NCBI RefSeq assembly: GCF_000150275.1
Contig: NW_002060955.1
Coordinates: 1,309,225 to 1,373,224, forward strand
DNA length: 64,000 bases
From: Trichoplax adhaerens
Lineage: Eukaryota > Placozoa > Uniplacotomia > Trichoplacea > Trichoplacidae
Direction of reading: 5' to 3'
Positions 35,661 through 47,269 of the stretch are shown here, piece by piece. Below the pieces are notes generated by a model that saw nothing but the letters and a program-made list of their open reading frames with translations, had not been told where the DNA came from and ran no database searches. Position 1 is the first letter of the stretch, and each line of letters begins with the position of its first letter. Position numbers and translations under genes: made by a program.

Positions 35661-36276
35661 AATGTCTTCCAGCTAACGTACGTGACAAAGAGACAATAAT
35701 AACCCATGCTAATACATAAATTTTATAACCGTTGTGTAGAACTGGATGGTGCAGTAATATACATGCTAAGGCTGTTATTCTACTTGCATGCCCAGATGGA
35801 AAAGAATAGTGATCTACCGACGCTAGAACATACATATCGATCTTATTTGCTTCGGGTCTTCGCCTTTGAAATAACATTTTCAAGCAGACAACAATGATAA
35901 TATCTAAAACGAAAGCTATGGCAAGATTCAAATTGAAAGATAATGAAACAGGATCATGACGGTATAACCATAGCGAAAGAGATATCATCATAAACCACAG
36001 GATTTCATGGCCGGAATATTCACACCAAAGCAGAAATTTTCTTATCAGACTTCCTGAAAGAAATCCAATGTCTTTTCCAGAAGAAATAAACAATTTATTG
36101 GATAATTGCTCATCAAGTGAGATGATTGAGCTGACAATTACTCCTAATAGGCTATTGCTTGCTCCATCTCTAGTGGCAGAGTGGGAACGGTTGGCTGACT
36201 TCGATATCGTGGACGGATTCTGTAACTTTACATTGGATTGAGCATTCCCTCGTGTAGATCTGTTGCTCTTTCTCAT
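35581..36276 (-). CDS. PAP2-family lipid phosphatase, PLPP6-like (copy A)
   Basis: 231 codons, intronless. It carries all three acid-phosphatase motifs: KMLFQRRRP (133-141), SFPSGH (158-163; His163 is the acid/base), and SRTLAGRHFLGD (198-209; His205 is the nucleophile). Several membrane segments flank them. The surroundings (EYSGHEILW, then DMYVLASVDHYSFPSGH) match PLPP6/PLPP7 proteins, whose known members dephosphorylate isoprenoid or presqualene diphosphates at the ER. The 40-residue basic, serine-rich N-terminus is poorly conserved. It is divergently paired with copy B at 37789-38400. Its last ~27 codons have been copied twice into its own 3' flank as part of a 210-bp tandem repeat. Confidence 0.92.
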   Translation of the reverse strand: MRKSNRSTRGNAQSNVKLQNPSTISKSANRSHSATRDGASNSLLGVIVSSIISLDEQLSNKLFISSGKDIGFLSGSLIRKFLLWCEYSGHEILWFMMISLSLWLYRHDPVSLSFNLNLAIAFVLDIIIVVCLKMLFQRRRPEANKIDMYVLASVDHYSFPSGHASRITALACILLHHPVLHNGYKIYVLAWVIIVSLSRTLAGRHFLGDVLCGNLIGLLEHYFTKSFLWIS

Positions 36277-36279
36277 GGC

Positions 36280-37785
36280 AATCTTACAAGCTATTCTTCA
36301 CTCTATGGACAACTTGATGAAATGCATCAAAAGGAAGATAAATTAGGAATGCTGATTGGTCTAAGATGGACTTCAAGTAAGCTTTGCAATCGCTGGTATA
36401 ACGTCAAGAAATAACTTTGTGAAGTATGACAATAAAACGATGAAATATATCTAATTCGCTGTCTCTAAGCTAGAGTAGGCAAAGGGATTTCCAATCTAGA
36501 AAGCTTGTGTTGATACGGCTTCTTATATGACTGGTGTCACAAAACCGCTTTCGTGATCGTTCCTGAACTAAACTATCTACTCTTCAGGTTCCCGACTAAC
36601 TCCGGAGATCCTCAGTAAAGGAAAACTAACTTATTCCTATAATATAGAAATGGAGTCCAGCGATAAGTTTAGGTTATTAAATATTTTATTAATAACTGTT
36701 ACAACTTAGTACTAGTGAACTCTAGCGTAGCTTCAGTGGAAATGCGATTAAAAATTAATAATCATCAGCAACTGTACTACTAGCCACTTATCACAGTGCA
36801 TCAAGCTTCGTAACACTGGATATTTAATCCTGCCTCAGCTTGACGGTGATTTCTTTAGCAAGGAGAAATAAGCACGCAATGATTGCAGTTTGTAGATCAA
36901 AGTTTTATTCAATATCCTACAGTAATTTTAATATGGTAGTAATAGTGGAATGTTTACTGCAGTTTTCGTAGCCAAAATATAACGAGTTGCTAAAAGCAAG
37001 AATCTCATTATAAAGACATAAAGATGTTTTATTCTCCTTCAAACTTTACCTTTCTATTCTCGAACTGCTCACCTTGAAGAAAATATTCAGCCCTCTCGAA
37101 TCAAATTACGATTTATTTCTCAGATCAGCAATAGATAGCATGCCTCGGAAATGGATAAAGTCAACGTCAACTTTCTATCCAAAACCAAGATATATGTGTT
37201 TAAAGTCGTTACAGCCTGGTAATATAAGAGCAGCTTCTGTGTAGTCTTTACATCCGTTGTTATGCATAGAAATGCTTTGGAAACCTTAACTGCCTATAGG
37301 CAATTATGTAAATAAGATCTCATGAATTAATTGATTTAGTTTTGAGTATGCGTTGTAGAGGGTACTGCCATCGAGATCCAATTTGAACGGTCTAGTCCTG
37401 GCTGATTTAAGAGTAGAGTAAAAGCTTCAAGGAGATGCTGATTGGAAACCATAATTTCAGGTTATAGTGAAGAGATTGGCCATGTCCACTTCAAATTAAA
37501 GTAGTCCTAAAGTGTAGACTTAGCAAAGTAATAGACTCAGGAAAGCTAGTTAGTCTTTATCCTATGGTGTACAAGCTATGATATCAACATTGTCTTACTT
37601 CAGTGGAGTGATAGGTTGACATTGATAGAGCTTTTGAAGTTGCTGATCAGGGATTAATTTCTTAGCCAATTTTGATATCATTTTAACATTATTGAACCCC
37701 ACGTTTACACGTAGATCATTAACAAGTTAAGAAAGCCTTACTGAAATTTTAAACATCGGTAAAGCAAGCTGTATTGTAATACGCC
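36280..37785. other. intergenic region between divergent PAP2 genes
   Basis: 1.5 kb without gene. Both PAP2 genes start outward from it, so it should hold their promoters; I recognise no specific element. Confidence 0.4.
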
Positions 37786-37788
37786 AAC

Positions 37789-38400
37789 ATGGCGAAAACT
37801 CCCTCCGAATCAAAGATGAAGGGAAATAGCCAAAATTCAATCTTTCATCAGATTATTGATTATGATCGTCAATTTTCCAAGAAATTATGTATTTGCTCAG
37901 AAAGGGATGTTGGATTTTTCACCGGTAGCCATACTAGAAAGGTGTTACTACTGTGGGAATATTCTGGGCATGGCGTGCTCTGGCTGCTGGCTGTAACTGC
38001 TCTCCTCTATCATTCTTGGCATGATCCAATCATGAAACCATTCTATCAGAATATTATGACTGCTTGGTGGGTCGATATTTTAGTCATTATTGTCTTGAAG
38101 GCAACATTTCGCCGTAGTAGACCAGCTACCAATAGGAATGATATGTACCTAACTGGTTATGTCGATCGACATTCATTTCCTTCTGGTCATGCTACAAGAG
38201 CATCGCTTATGGCTTGTATATTCCTTCAATATTCGTTTATTACTGTCATGAACAAGGTGATGATTGTTTTATGGGCACTTTTACTCTCTGTTTCACGTAT
38301 ACTATCAGGAAGACATCATATTAGTGATGTGATCTGTGGAATAATTATTGGAATTTTACAATTTTATTTTATAAAAGCTTACGTGTGGTTTATTTCATGA
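37789..38400 (+). CDS. PAP2-family lipid phosphatase, PLPP6-like (copy B)
   Basis: 203 codons, intronless, a paralogue of copy A with a shorter N-terminus. All motifs are intact: KATFRRSRP (104-112), HSFPSGH (128-134), SRILSGRHHISD (169-180). Membrane segments and the closing FIKAYVWFIS correspond to copy A's FTKSFLWIS. The predicted role is an integral-membrane phosphatase acting on lipid (probably isoprenoid) mono- or diphosphates. The head-to-head layout with copy A suggests an inverted duplication. Protein similarity is clearly lower than for the GNAT pair, so the event is older. The ATG at 37789 (GCCAACATGGCG) has a good animal start context. Confidence 0.92.
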   Translation: MAKTPSESKMKGNSQNSIFHQIIDYDRQFSKKLCICSERDVGFFTGSHTRKVLLLWEYSGHGVLWLLAVTALLYHSWHDPIMKPFYQNIMTAWWVDILVIIVLKATFRRSRPATNRNDMYLTGYVDRHSFPSGHATRASLMACIFLQYSFITVMNKVMIVLWALLLSVSRILSGRHHISDVICGIIIGILQFYFIKAYVWFIS

Positions 38401-38404
38401 TCGA

Positions 38405-39515
38405 TAAGAGATAGAGTTTAATTTCCTTTCTGTAACCTATCCTTGAACGCTTTTTACATGGAATGGCACGATGAAATTCATGTTCAGGAATCATCCATCA
38501 AGCTAACTGGTAAAATTGATCAAGTAGTCGCGGTCCCATGTAGAGGCTGTATAATCTCTTACTAGCTAAGAGATGGGAGTTATTAAAATTCCTTGTCTAT
38601 TAAAGTGTAGCTAATTACTCAAATTGTACTTAAAAGTAAATTAGACATAGGTTTTAAGACAATCTAACGCTATAAACTACTAAATATTAAAGAAATCAAT
38701 ACTTTAGGTATATAAATTTATATGAAGCTCAGTAACAAGAATTTGTGTCGTTCCATTTAGCTATCTTACTTACAATAGTAAATGTTAAACCAGGTAAAAA
38801 GAGACAAAGTTAATAAATAAAACGAGCAATTATTGCGTTCTTATGCACAAGAAATTATTTTATATTTCAAGAAATCAGTAAGATACAGAACAACACAATA
38901 AACCATTTTACTGCCATCCTTTTTGCAGTAAGTTGCTCAGTAAATGCCGTTAAGCTTTCTAATCGTTATATAAATCTCGTGGAAAAGTAGTTATAAGCTA
39001 ATAAACGTTATGTAGGATTTTAAAACTAAATGGCCACGTTTAAATAGCATAAAGGCATCTGGAAAAATTTCATTATTGGCTGAAAATAAATAAATTCTGT
39101 GAAATTATATCGAAATTACGCTACCCTACTTTAATTTTTTTCTGGGCTAGCAATAATAAAATTAAGTTCAGAGCAGAATATCTTTCACCAGGAGAATTAT
39201 AATGAATAAACCTGTTCGGCTAAAATAATGAAAATAGAAAAAACTATTTATTACTTAGATGAATAACTCGATAAATTTGTCCTTAGTGATACTTACCTGG
39301 TGATGATTGCTTGACAATAAACTTTACTAAAAATAAAACAATAATTTATCCTGTTCAAACACAAAGTTACTACGACAACATCAATATAATTTTTATTTTT
39401 TGAAATTGCTATCAAAATAGCTACAATATCATAGTGATAAAAGTATTTAACTTAAAATTATGATGATGATTTCACAAGGGACTATTATCACTGATTGTCT
39501 CATAAAGACTTACTC
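38405..39515. other. gene-free AT-rich DNA
   Basis: Nothing supported. Confidence 0.35.
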
Positions 39516-39519
39516 TAGC

Positions 39520-39870
39520 TAATTGTTACCTTATTTTCGTCAGATAATATGCTTTGATATTTGTTGAAATACCGTTACCTATGATGTTATACGTGTTACT
39601 GTTCAGTATTTAGAATCGTAATGTAGGTAGATATCAGGGAGGACAAACCTGAAAGTGAGCTCATGGTGTTAATATTCTGTAATAGTAATATTTTTTTTCG
39701 TTACAAATTTTGAATTGTAACATCCATACGTAGAATAATTTGAATACATTGAATAAACTACCTTTAAAATTTTTCAGGCATTACAGTAGGAGGTACTATG
39801 ATGATATATTTACTCTATCACATTCATACCGTATGTCATTAATCTTTATTATTTTGTAATAGTATCATTT
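39520..39870. repeat. dispersed repeat, copy 2 (partner at 6440-6860)
   Basis: AGGACAAACCTGAAAGTGAG, the GGTGTTAATATTCTGTAATAG stretch and TTCGTTACAAATTT follow the order of the copy in the caspase intron. Confidence 0.5.
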
Positions 39871-39992
39871 CTATTTTAAGATTTCATTAAAATCAGTCTC
39901 CATTAGCGATAATTTCTGTAGGGCTTACTAACACCTCTATACTACCTTCCACATCATTAAATAGATATTGATTGCAACTGTTATTTTTTCAG

Positions 39993-40214
39993 TTTACGCG
40001 AATTATAATATATTTTGTAGCAAAGATCTTTGGTTTTAGCTTGAAAGCGCTTATCATAACGTCGATTAATTCATCATCGCGTTTTCGAAAATTGTATTCT
40101 CTAATTCATGCTTATTACAGTGCCTCTATATCAGAAGGAGTAATTGATGTTAAGTGTTTTAGCCGTCTCTTATGTAATAAACTTAGCTATAGTAAACTAG
40201 TACTGCCCAGTAAG
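39993..40214 (+). CDS. possible internal exon, 74 codons, unknown gene
   Basis: The stretch is open for 74 codons, preceded by a polypyrimidine acceptor (TTATTTTTTCAG) and closed by a near-perfect donor (AAG|GTAAGT), phase 0 at both ends. The peptide (FTRIIIYFVAKIFGFSLK... to ...LSYSKLVLPSK) matches no family I can name with confidence; the middle is faintly reminiscent of a BTB domain. No partner exon was found. Confidence 0.25.
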
Positions 40215-40239
40215 GTAAGTCTGGAATAACTTTTTAATT

Positions 40240-40490
40240 TTAACAGGATGTTGTATCGCAGTGTAGATATCTTACAGCACCTCCTAATCTTAACTTGGTA
40301 TGTCCATCAATGTACATTAGTTATCATAATGTGCTTTGTATCATTAACTAATCTTAATATAGCATTTCATAGCATTTCATCCGTGAATGCATTATCGAAA
40401 AGTAGTATTCTAGAAGCATAGCTGTGAATATAGTAGTGCCTGGCTATTACCGGGATATATTTTATATAATGTCGAATGGCAACGGTAATA
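40240..40490. repeat. dispersed repeat, copy 1 (partner at 47085-47245)
   Basis: From GATATCTTACAGCACCT to AACTAATCTTAATATAGCAT (40267-40367), ~90% identical to 47097-47195. A later piece, TACCGGGATATAT at 40449, matches 47211, so copy 1 carries an insertion of ~70 bp. Confidence 0.8.
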
Positions 40491-40494
40491 CTAT

Positions 40495-43400
40495 CTGTTA
40501 ATTATTAATAAATGGGTGCATTATCGTAAACCGTCTGCAAAGTGACGTGAGTTTGTACTAGTTATTATAAAATACGAAAGTGTGTGATACTTTCCTGTTG
40601 TAACGTATTTCTTAAATCAAATGATTTCTGTTCCGCATAATTGATATATTTTAGCCCTTTTAAATGTGCGATCAATCTTTTATACCATATCTTACTTTGA
40701 TATTGAATAATTGAGCTATTTTTAAGAAATTTAAACTTTAAGAGGAGCTTTTTAGGCTATTTGAGACGGATCCTACAGTATTTTCTATTCTATATTTGTA
40801 GCCATGTTACAACCACTCTTGTAAGACAGCTACTACCTCCAACAGCGGTAAAGCACTGACACTTGTCTTTTCTAGGATCAATTCTAGAACTCTCTTTACT
40901 ATAAAAAGTAACCTATTTTTATATTTTCTAACTAGATCTGCTAGCTGCTACAGAGTGCTTAAAGAAATCTGAACACTAATAAACTTTGTCAGCTGTACCG
41001 TATGTTTTTAGATCTAAGTTAGTGTAACTTTAAACTCTACTTTAGTATACGTTAAGCATCCATATAACAGGAGATTAATCAACCATGATCAGAACACGAT
41101 CTGACTTTCGAGCATTCCTATAAATTAAGTATCTGCCTAATTCACTTTCCTTTACCGGAAATGCATTAAATATTTACTAGCAATCTATATACATAACATT
41201 ATTCTACTTGTTGCACTACGAGTACTGTGTTAAGCGATTTTTTGATTACTTTTACAATTTAGGAACATAACTTTATATATAAGTTAAAAAGCTAACGATT
41301 TTTTCGTTGCCTTATCATAATTGAGTAGAAACTGATAGTTATCGCACAAATCAAATACTTATCACCGTTAATTGCTATTAACTTCAGGATATCATCAGAC
41401 AGAACAAAAAATTCGAGATGCCTATCCCAGTAGTAGTAATAAATATCTATGTTTATCTTAATATTGTGGTGCACAATAGAAACCGAACCAGTTTTTAGTA
41501 AATCAAGATAAAACGATTGATTGTAAGAATGCAACTGTCTATTATAATATAGTCGTGATAATAATTATAAATTAACAACGATATATTTTCACGCATTTCT
41601 AGTAAATACAATGGGTAATATAGAAATTTTAAATTGCTATTTCGAAAAAAATTCATTTAACTGTAAACTGTGAAATAAACGTATGTTAGAAAAAGATAAT
41701 TGTAATACTGTAACCTGCAATCATAATTCAGTATTGAGCAAATGGAAAAAACTCCCAATTATTTTCTTACCAAAACATAAATATTCAATGAAAATGATGA
41801 GAATTCGTCGTTGTCACTTTGAGTTTTAATTATCAGTTTAGAGTCTTAATTCATATAACAGTCATTCATAAAAATCTGCTAGAAGCCTTTTTCTTCATCG
41901 AAGCGAATATCTTACTCTTATGTAACAAGTTATTGTCAATGATCGTACGGTGAAGGAAGTTTATAATTAAAGCGATGCAAATTTTGCTATAGCTATGGTC
42001 TACTAACATATTTTTTAGTCTATGCCTTAGCTAAGAATAAATGAGGGTATTTAAAATTAGATATTAACAATCGTGAGATTGAATTTAATTAACCTTCATA
42101 TGGCATCTATTGTTCCAGATTTGAATATCTAGCTATTCACATTTTTAAATGCGTCGGCGAAATGTAGAATTTATTTTATCATATTGCTAGCGAAAAATCA
42201 CAACACTTTAAGCAGTTCCAGCAGAAGCACAACATATGCTCCAAATGAGATTCAAGTTTTAGAGTTATTAAAGTACGAAGCAGCATATTTGATATGTTTC
42301 TATAAAACAAAACACAAACATTTCCGATAATATTCTGGGTTAATTTAAATTTTATGATGCAATTAGTGTAGTAAATTAGTTATGAGCGCAATAATGCAGA
42401 ATTTCAAAAAATATATTAGCTACCTATGAATGAAACAAGCTAAATACATATATGATTCAAAAATAGAAGTCAGCAGATGCAGTTTCCGTAGCGTCAGATA
42501 TATTATGTCGGCGGCAAAATTTATTTTTATCGGTGACTCTCAATAGCAAATTCTTTATATTTCATTCTCTATAAATAGAAAATATTTTAATTATTTACGA
42601 ACTTCCATAACCAACAATCTGCAGACTGAAACTTATTATTGCGGTTTGAGCATGGCAAGCTAACAATCTGTTTTAGGTATTTATTTATAAATTCATTTAC
42701 AATAAAACAATTAATAATAAAAGCCGCAGTGATACTAACGAACTGAAAGTATTTTTATTGTAAACTTACATTTTGTTTAGAAATAATTCGAGATTTCCTT
42801 TATTCTTTACACTTAGCTAACGGTTATAGGTTACAACCTTAGAATTTGAGATAGTGCGAGTTCGTTTCTAGTAATATAACTGCATACTAGCTATTTCTAT
42901 TCAGAAATATGATGATATTGTTGCAGTAATTAATTACCTATGAACTCTTTACATTTATTAGATACGTGTAGAAGTTGATATGGAATGTATAATTAAATTA
43001 TACTTAGTTATTATTAATTGTTAGTACCCAGCTTGGCAACGATTAAAAGTTTCTTATAATTTAGATACAAAGTCAAAAGCCACCGCTATGACTATTATTC
43101 CCTAAATACAGCTGCACTATATTTCGTGAAAAAATTCTAGTTCCGTAGAAAAATCTTTCACAAGAATAAATTACGTTTGCTATCAGCATTCCTAATTAAA
43201 AAGAGTTCATAAAACTTGTTAGCATACAAGCAGATTCTCTCCTACACTATTCTACTTTTCTGTTTTTCTTGTCTAAAACAGTACTTCGAGATCCTAGTGT
43301 TGAACGAGTATCGTAGCTCTATCTACTTAACAATATTATGGCATCACTACCGTAACATACTTTCGAACGCATCATATCAATCATTGCTAGTCAACCAATA

Positions 43401-44490
43401 TCAAGATCAAATTCAGCTTTGTTGTGAAAGCTATCCTTGAATATTTAACAAGCTGATATTTCCAATATCTAATCGATACTAAGAACTCTTCTTTGAGCAA
43501 ATTCTGTTACTGTTGACGATATGACTATGTATTTGATAAAAATTATCACCAGATTCAACAAAAATCGCAATTTAAATTAAATTAATATGCAAATAAATTT
43601 GAAGCAAACTTTTATTCTCTCGTTGAAATACTATTGTAGACATGAATGCATTATTCTTATTACTATCCTTAAATGCCGTTTAGTGTAACAAAATTTAAGT
43701 TTTAAGTATATCAAATAATTCGATATTGGAGTTTAGTTATTACCTGCTCAAATGATCTTATCGGTTCGGTAACAATCTGAGATGCCTTAAACATATTCAA
43801 TTAAACTGACTTGATCGTGGTAATGCGAAAAACTTTGAGATTGTTTAGATTCAAGATAAATGCTAGTGAACCGCTTCATTATTATGATTACATGTCGTTG
43901 GTGCTAATGTACTCAATTGTTACTTTCCGGCCTGAGCCGCGAATGCAACCATATTTGCTTTCAAGTTAATGATATTACAGACAATAAGCTAATTAAAAAG
44001 CCTTGTAGAAATATTACATACCTGATTGATTATGTAATTGTGTAAAATAGTCCTACATAAACAACTACGTACATTCACATCGTCCATAAATAAACTAGAT
44101 ATTATACAGTAAGATGTACATTACTGGCGGCGTCAAACCAATATTTAAAGTGGGCATTAATAATATTTGTGCAAGCAAAGAGATGAAGTAATTCTCTAGT
44201 AATTTATTCCAGAATCGAGAGCTCAAGCTCTAAATTTAATATCTTTATTTTTGGTCTGCTCTTCATATATAATATATTATCAAAGCAATAAAAGATTGAA
44301 GTTAAAAAGTTTAAATAGCAAAACTGTAGACAATAGAAGCTCTTTGTTTCCAATCGAAGTTGCTTGCATTTTAGATTGAAATTAAATAATATTGTGTTAT
44401 GATTTAAACAATCTTCACTTAGTGATTTTTGGTTGTATGATTTACAAATAGGATTGTGTTTTACATTCTGTTGGCGCCGCAAGAATTGAG
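40495..44490. other. gene-free AT-rich DNA, 4 kb
   Basis: No supported gene. Short ORFs at 41292-41534 (-) and 43216-43440 (+) lack features and splice context. Confidence 0.4.
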
Positions 44491-44492
44491 TC

Positions 44493-45509
44493 ATGAATAT
44501 CTCCGGCAACATTTCTAATCAAGAAAAAAAATATTACAGTGTTATTAGCGTCTATGCTTCTGCTGCATCTATTCCTGTTTTATTTATAGGATTTATTGTT
44601 AATGTCTTCGTACTTTATGTCATCATTAATGATAATTTTTTTTATAAAACTCCATATTATTTAATTCGTATTTCTCTCGTTTCGAATATCATAGCTACGT
44701 TGATAGGTACTACATCATTTTCCATCGCCGCTATGGCGCATATTGACTATACCCTAGGATCGTATATGTGCCGAATATTTTTCTATATTATCCAATCTTC
44801 TTACACTCTTTCCATATTTACTTTATGCATAATCAGTATTGATCGATATTTTGTGATTGTTAAACCATTTTTAAGGTTCTATTCGAAACATAGGCGAAAC
44901 CTATTAATATCAATGGTAACATTTGCCTTAATACTTTCTATCATTTTTAATATTCCAGCAATATTTTACGTTGACGTCTATCCAGATGAAACGGTCGTAT
45001 GCGATATGATCCATATCAACTCTTTCACGATAGCATCCCTCATCGTCAATATTATCATAATTTACTTTATACCTACTGGTATTTTATTATTTATGTATGG
45101 CAGCATATTCAAGCATCAATATAACTATGTTAGACCTGGAAATATTTCTATCCACACTAGAATTAATTTGCACATGAAAAAAAAAAAATTTAATCAAGTT
45201 TTGATTGCCACTGCTGCATCTTATTTATTGATAACATGGCCATACTTTGCAACTGGAATAGCTATAGCCATAACAAAAAAATCACTACGACAGATGGGAG
45301 ATGAAAATATGGTATATTATGTGCTTGCATTTGTGTCATATTCCACAACGGTTGGTATTTCCGTGATAAATCCATTTTTATATCTGAAATTTGATTATAA
45401 TATTAAAAAGAAATCTCGGTATTACCTACAAAAGTGTATCACACGAAAGACCGCTACCGAATATCGCCGACGATCCATTCTAGTATCCGCAACGATGTAC
45501 AATTATTAA
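44493..45509 (+). CDS. class A (rhodopsin-like) GPCR, intronless
   Basis: 338 codons with seven hydrophobic segments. N-glycosylation sites N2 and N6 precede TM1 (GFIVNVFVLYV). TM3 begins near Cys93, matching the loop cysteine in VVCDM, and ends with DRY (117-119, in SIDRYFVI). A lysine-rich third cytoplasmic loop precedes TM6 with TWPYF. TM7 has NPFLYLKF followed by a basic helix 8 and a long cytoplasmic tail. It is a plasma-membrane receptor signalling through G proteins; the ligand is unknown. As in the receptor at 11504-12508, the TM2 aspartate is missing (SLVSNIIATL), but the two are not close paralogues by eye. Confidence 0.9.
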   Translation: MNISGNISNQEKKYYSVISVYASAASIPVLFIGFIVNVFVLYVIINDNFFYKTPYYLIRISLVSNIIATLIGTTSFSIAAMAHIDYTLGSYMCRIFFYIIQSSYTLSIFTLCIISIDRYFVIVKPFLRFYSKHRRNLLISMVTFALILSIIFNIPAIFYVDVYPDETVVCDMIHINSFTIASLIVNIIIIYFIPTGILLFMYGSIFKHQYNYVRPGNISIHTRINLHMKKKKFNQVLIATAASYLLITWPYFATGIAIAITKKSLRQMGDENMVYYVLAFVSYSTTVGISVINPFLYLKFDYNIKKKSRYYLQKCITRKTATEYRRRSILVSATMYNY

Positions 45510-45511
45510 TA

Positions 45512-47080
45512 CTAGATTAGATTTCTAGCTCAATATAAAATTAATGGCTAAATATGAAGTAATAACTAGAGAAAGAAGTGTGCGTGTTCAGTAGTATAGT
45601 GTACTTTAGTTAATTATATGCTTTTCTGGTATACTACCATAATGCTAAGATTGTTTACGATTGTTATAGTAACCCTATTACGCACTAAAAAGTGAGTATG
45701 AATGTGATTATACTCGCATTACTAATCGGATGGTATGCCAGAAGGATATACGAGTAGTACTATAATAAGAATTGTAGCGATCCCGATTGCATGTAGGATT
45801 ACGACCTGTAGTACACTACTGTATATAATATCATGTAACTTTAGGTTTAGTAGTTAGTTGATCTGTAGACGAGTGACAGTCATGCTAAAGCGTAAGAGCG
45901 TAAGTTGCAAGTTGAGACACTTTAGAATAAGTTGGAAGGTCAAAAGTATTGGAATCGAGAATCGGTAACTTTACATAAAAGTAAATTGTATTAATAGAAT
46001 CATATATGTGGGTCTCGTAGTAGTATAGCCGGAGCCCTGTAGGAATTTTCCTAGTAGTTTGGATACTGGGATACAGTATTATAAAAAGTAGCAAAGATAT
46101 TGCCTACTGTAACTGTAATATACTATAGAAGATTGCTACAACTGGTACATCTACTCATGGATCACTAGAAATATACCTGGTATTCTAGTAGTTCATGACC
46201 TACTAAAGGTTAAAACATTGTCTTTTTATATAGTTTTTGTATTGTCACATAGATTAATAATTGTAATTTATCGATAATACGCGTAATTTAATTTAGACGA
46301 CATAATTGAGATAAAAATTGAATTTTGGTGCAGCAATCTAAATTTCTTAGAAAAATTAAACATTAGCGAAAAAAATGACTTAACTGTCTTCAATTAATAT
46401 CTGATTGAAATTATTTCGCAATAATTATTGAACGTGACCTTCCATCACAACGCTCTCTTGGCGACAAATGAAACGTTTATTAACAAAGTAAAGAATCTCT
46501 CGTGCAACTATAATAGCTCGAGTTACTTCTCCCAGTATCTCCAGTTTCTATGTTAGTGATATACGCCAACTTGATTTCCCAACTGAACTCCGCAGATAAC
46601 TGAATATATTAGACTATTCTTCACTATAAGAGTCTTGCACCATGCTTGAGCAACTACTATCCGCACCGGCCCTCCCTTGAAACGAGCAGGGCGGGGGTAT
46701 TTATACTACTGTTAGATGACTCTGAATATGGGTTGATTTCATAGGTCAGTATAAGATTCTTACAGTACTTTTTACCTCAAGATTTCTTCATGTAAAACGA
46801 ATAGCTCTAAGGTAGTCATTTCTACAGAGTACTGATTTTTGAAATAGTATTCGTTATATCGCTAAGGGTGGCCACTGGGCCTTTCAATTTTGATTTCATG
46901 TAATATTCTGATAAAAATTGAATAAACATACAATCTTTATAAAGTTTTCTACACAGCCATTTTGATAGTTCCATTTTCTTATAACGGTTATTATCGACAG
47001 AGCAAGCTTTGCTTACATATGCAAGCGATCCTTAGACACATTATCATGATTGGCATAGAATTGACCACAGTACTAAGGAC
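45512..47080. other. gene-free stretch
   Basis: No supported gene. A small GC-rich patch (~46660-46700) stands out from the AT-rich surroundings, cause unknown. Confidence 0.35.
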
Positions 47081-47084
47081 ATTG

Positions 47085-47245
47085 CACCGCACTGTCGATA
47101 TCTTACAGTACCTGCTAATCTTAACTTGGTATGTCCATCACCGTACATTAGTTATCATAATGCGCTTTGGATTATTAACTAATCTTAATATAGCATAATA
47201 CATTACTAGTACCGGGATATATATGATATCGAATGAGAATATCAT
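47085..47245. repeat. dispersed repeat, copy 2 (partner at 40240-40490)
   Basis: Shares GATATCTTACAGTACCT, AACTTGGTATGTCCATCA and TTAGTTATCATAATG with the copy at 40267. The 78-codon ORF 46962-47198 ends inside it and is not taken as a gene. Confidence 0.8.
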
Positions 47246-47269
47246 TGCGACAGTCGGCAATCAGGAATA

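Noticed and set aside
44204-44512. 102-codon minus-strand ORF overlapping the GPCR start
   Set aside because: No family features; overlaps a well-supported gene on the other strand.
46655-46705. GC-rich patch considered as a promoter
   Set aside because: No nearby gene start and no recognisable element.
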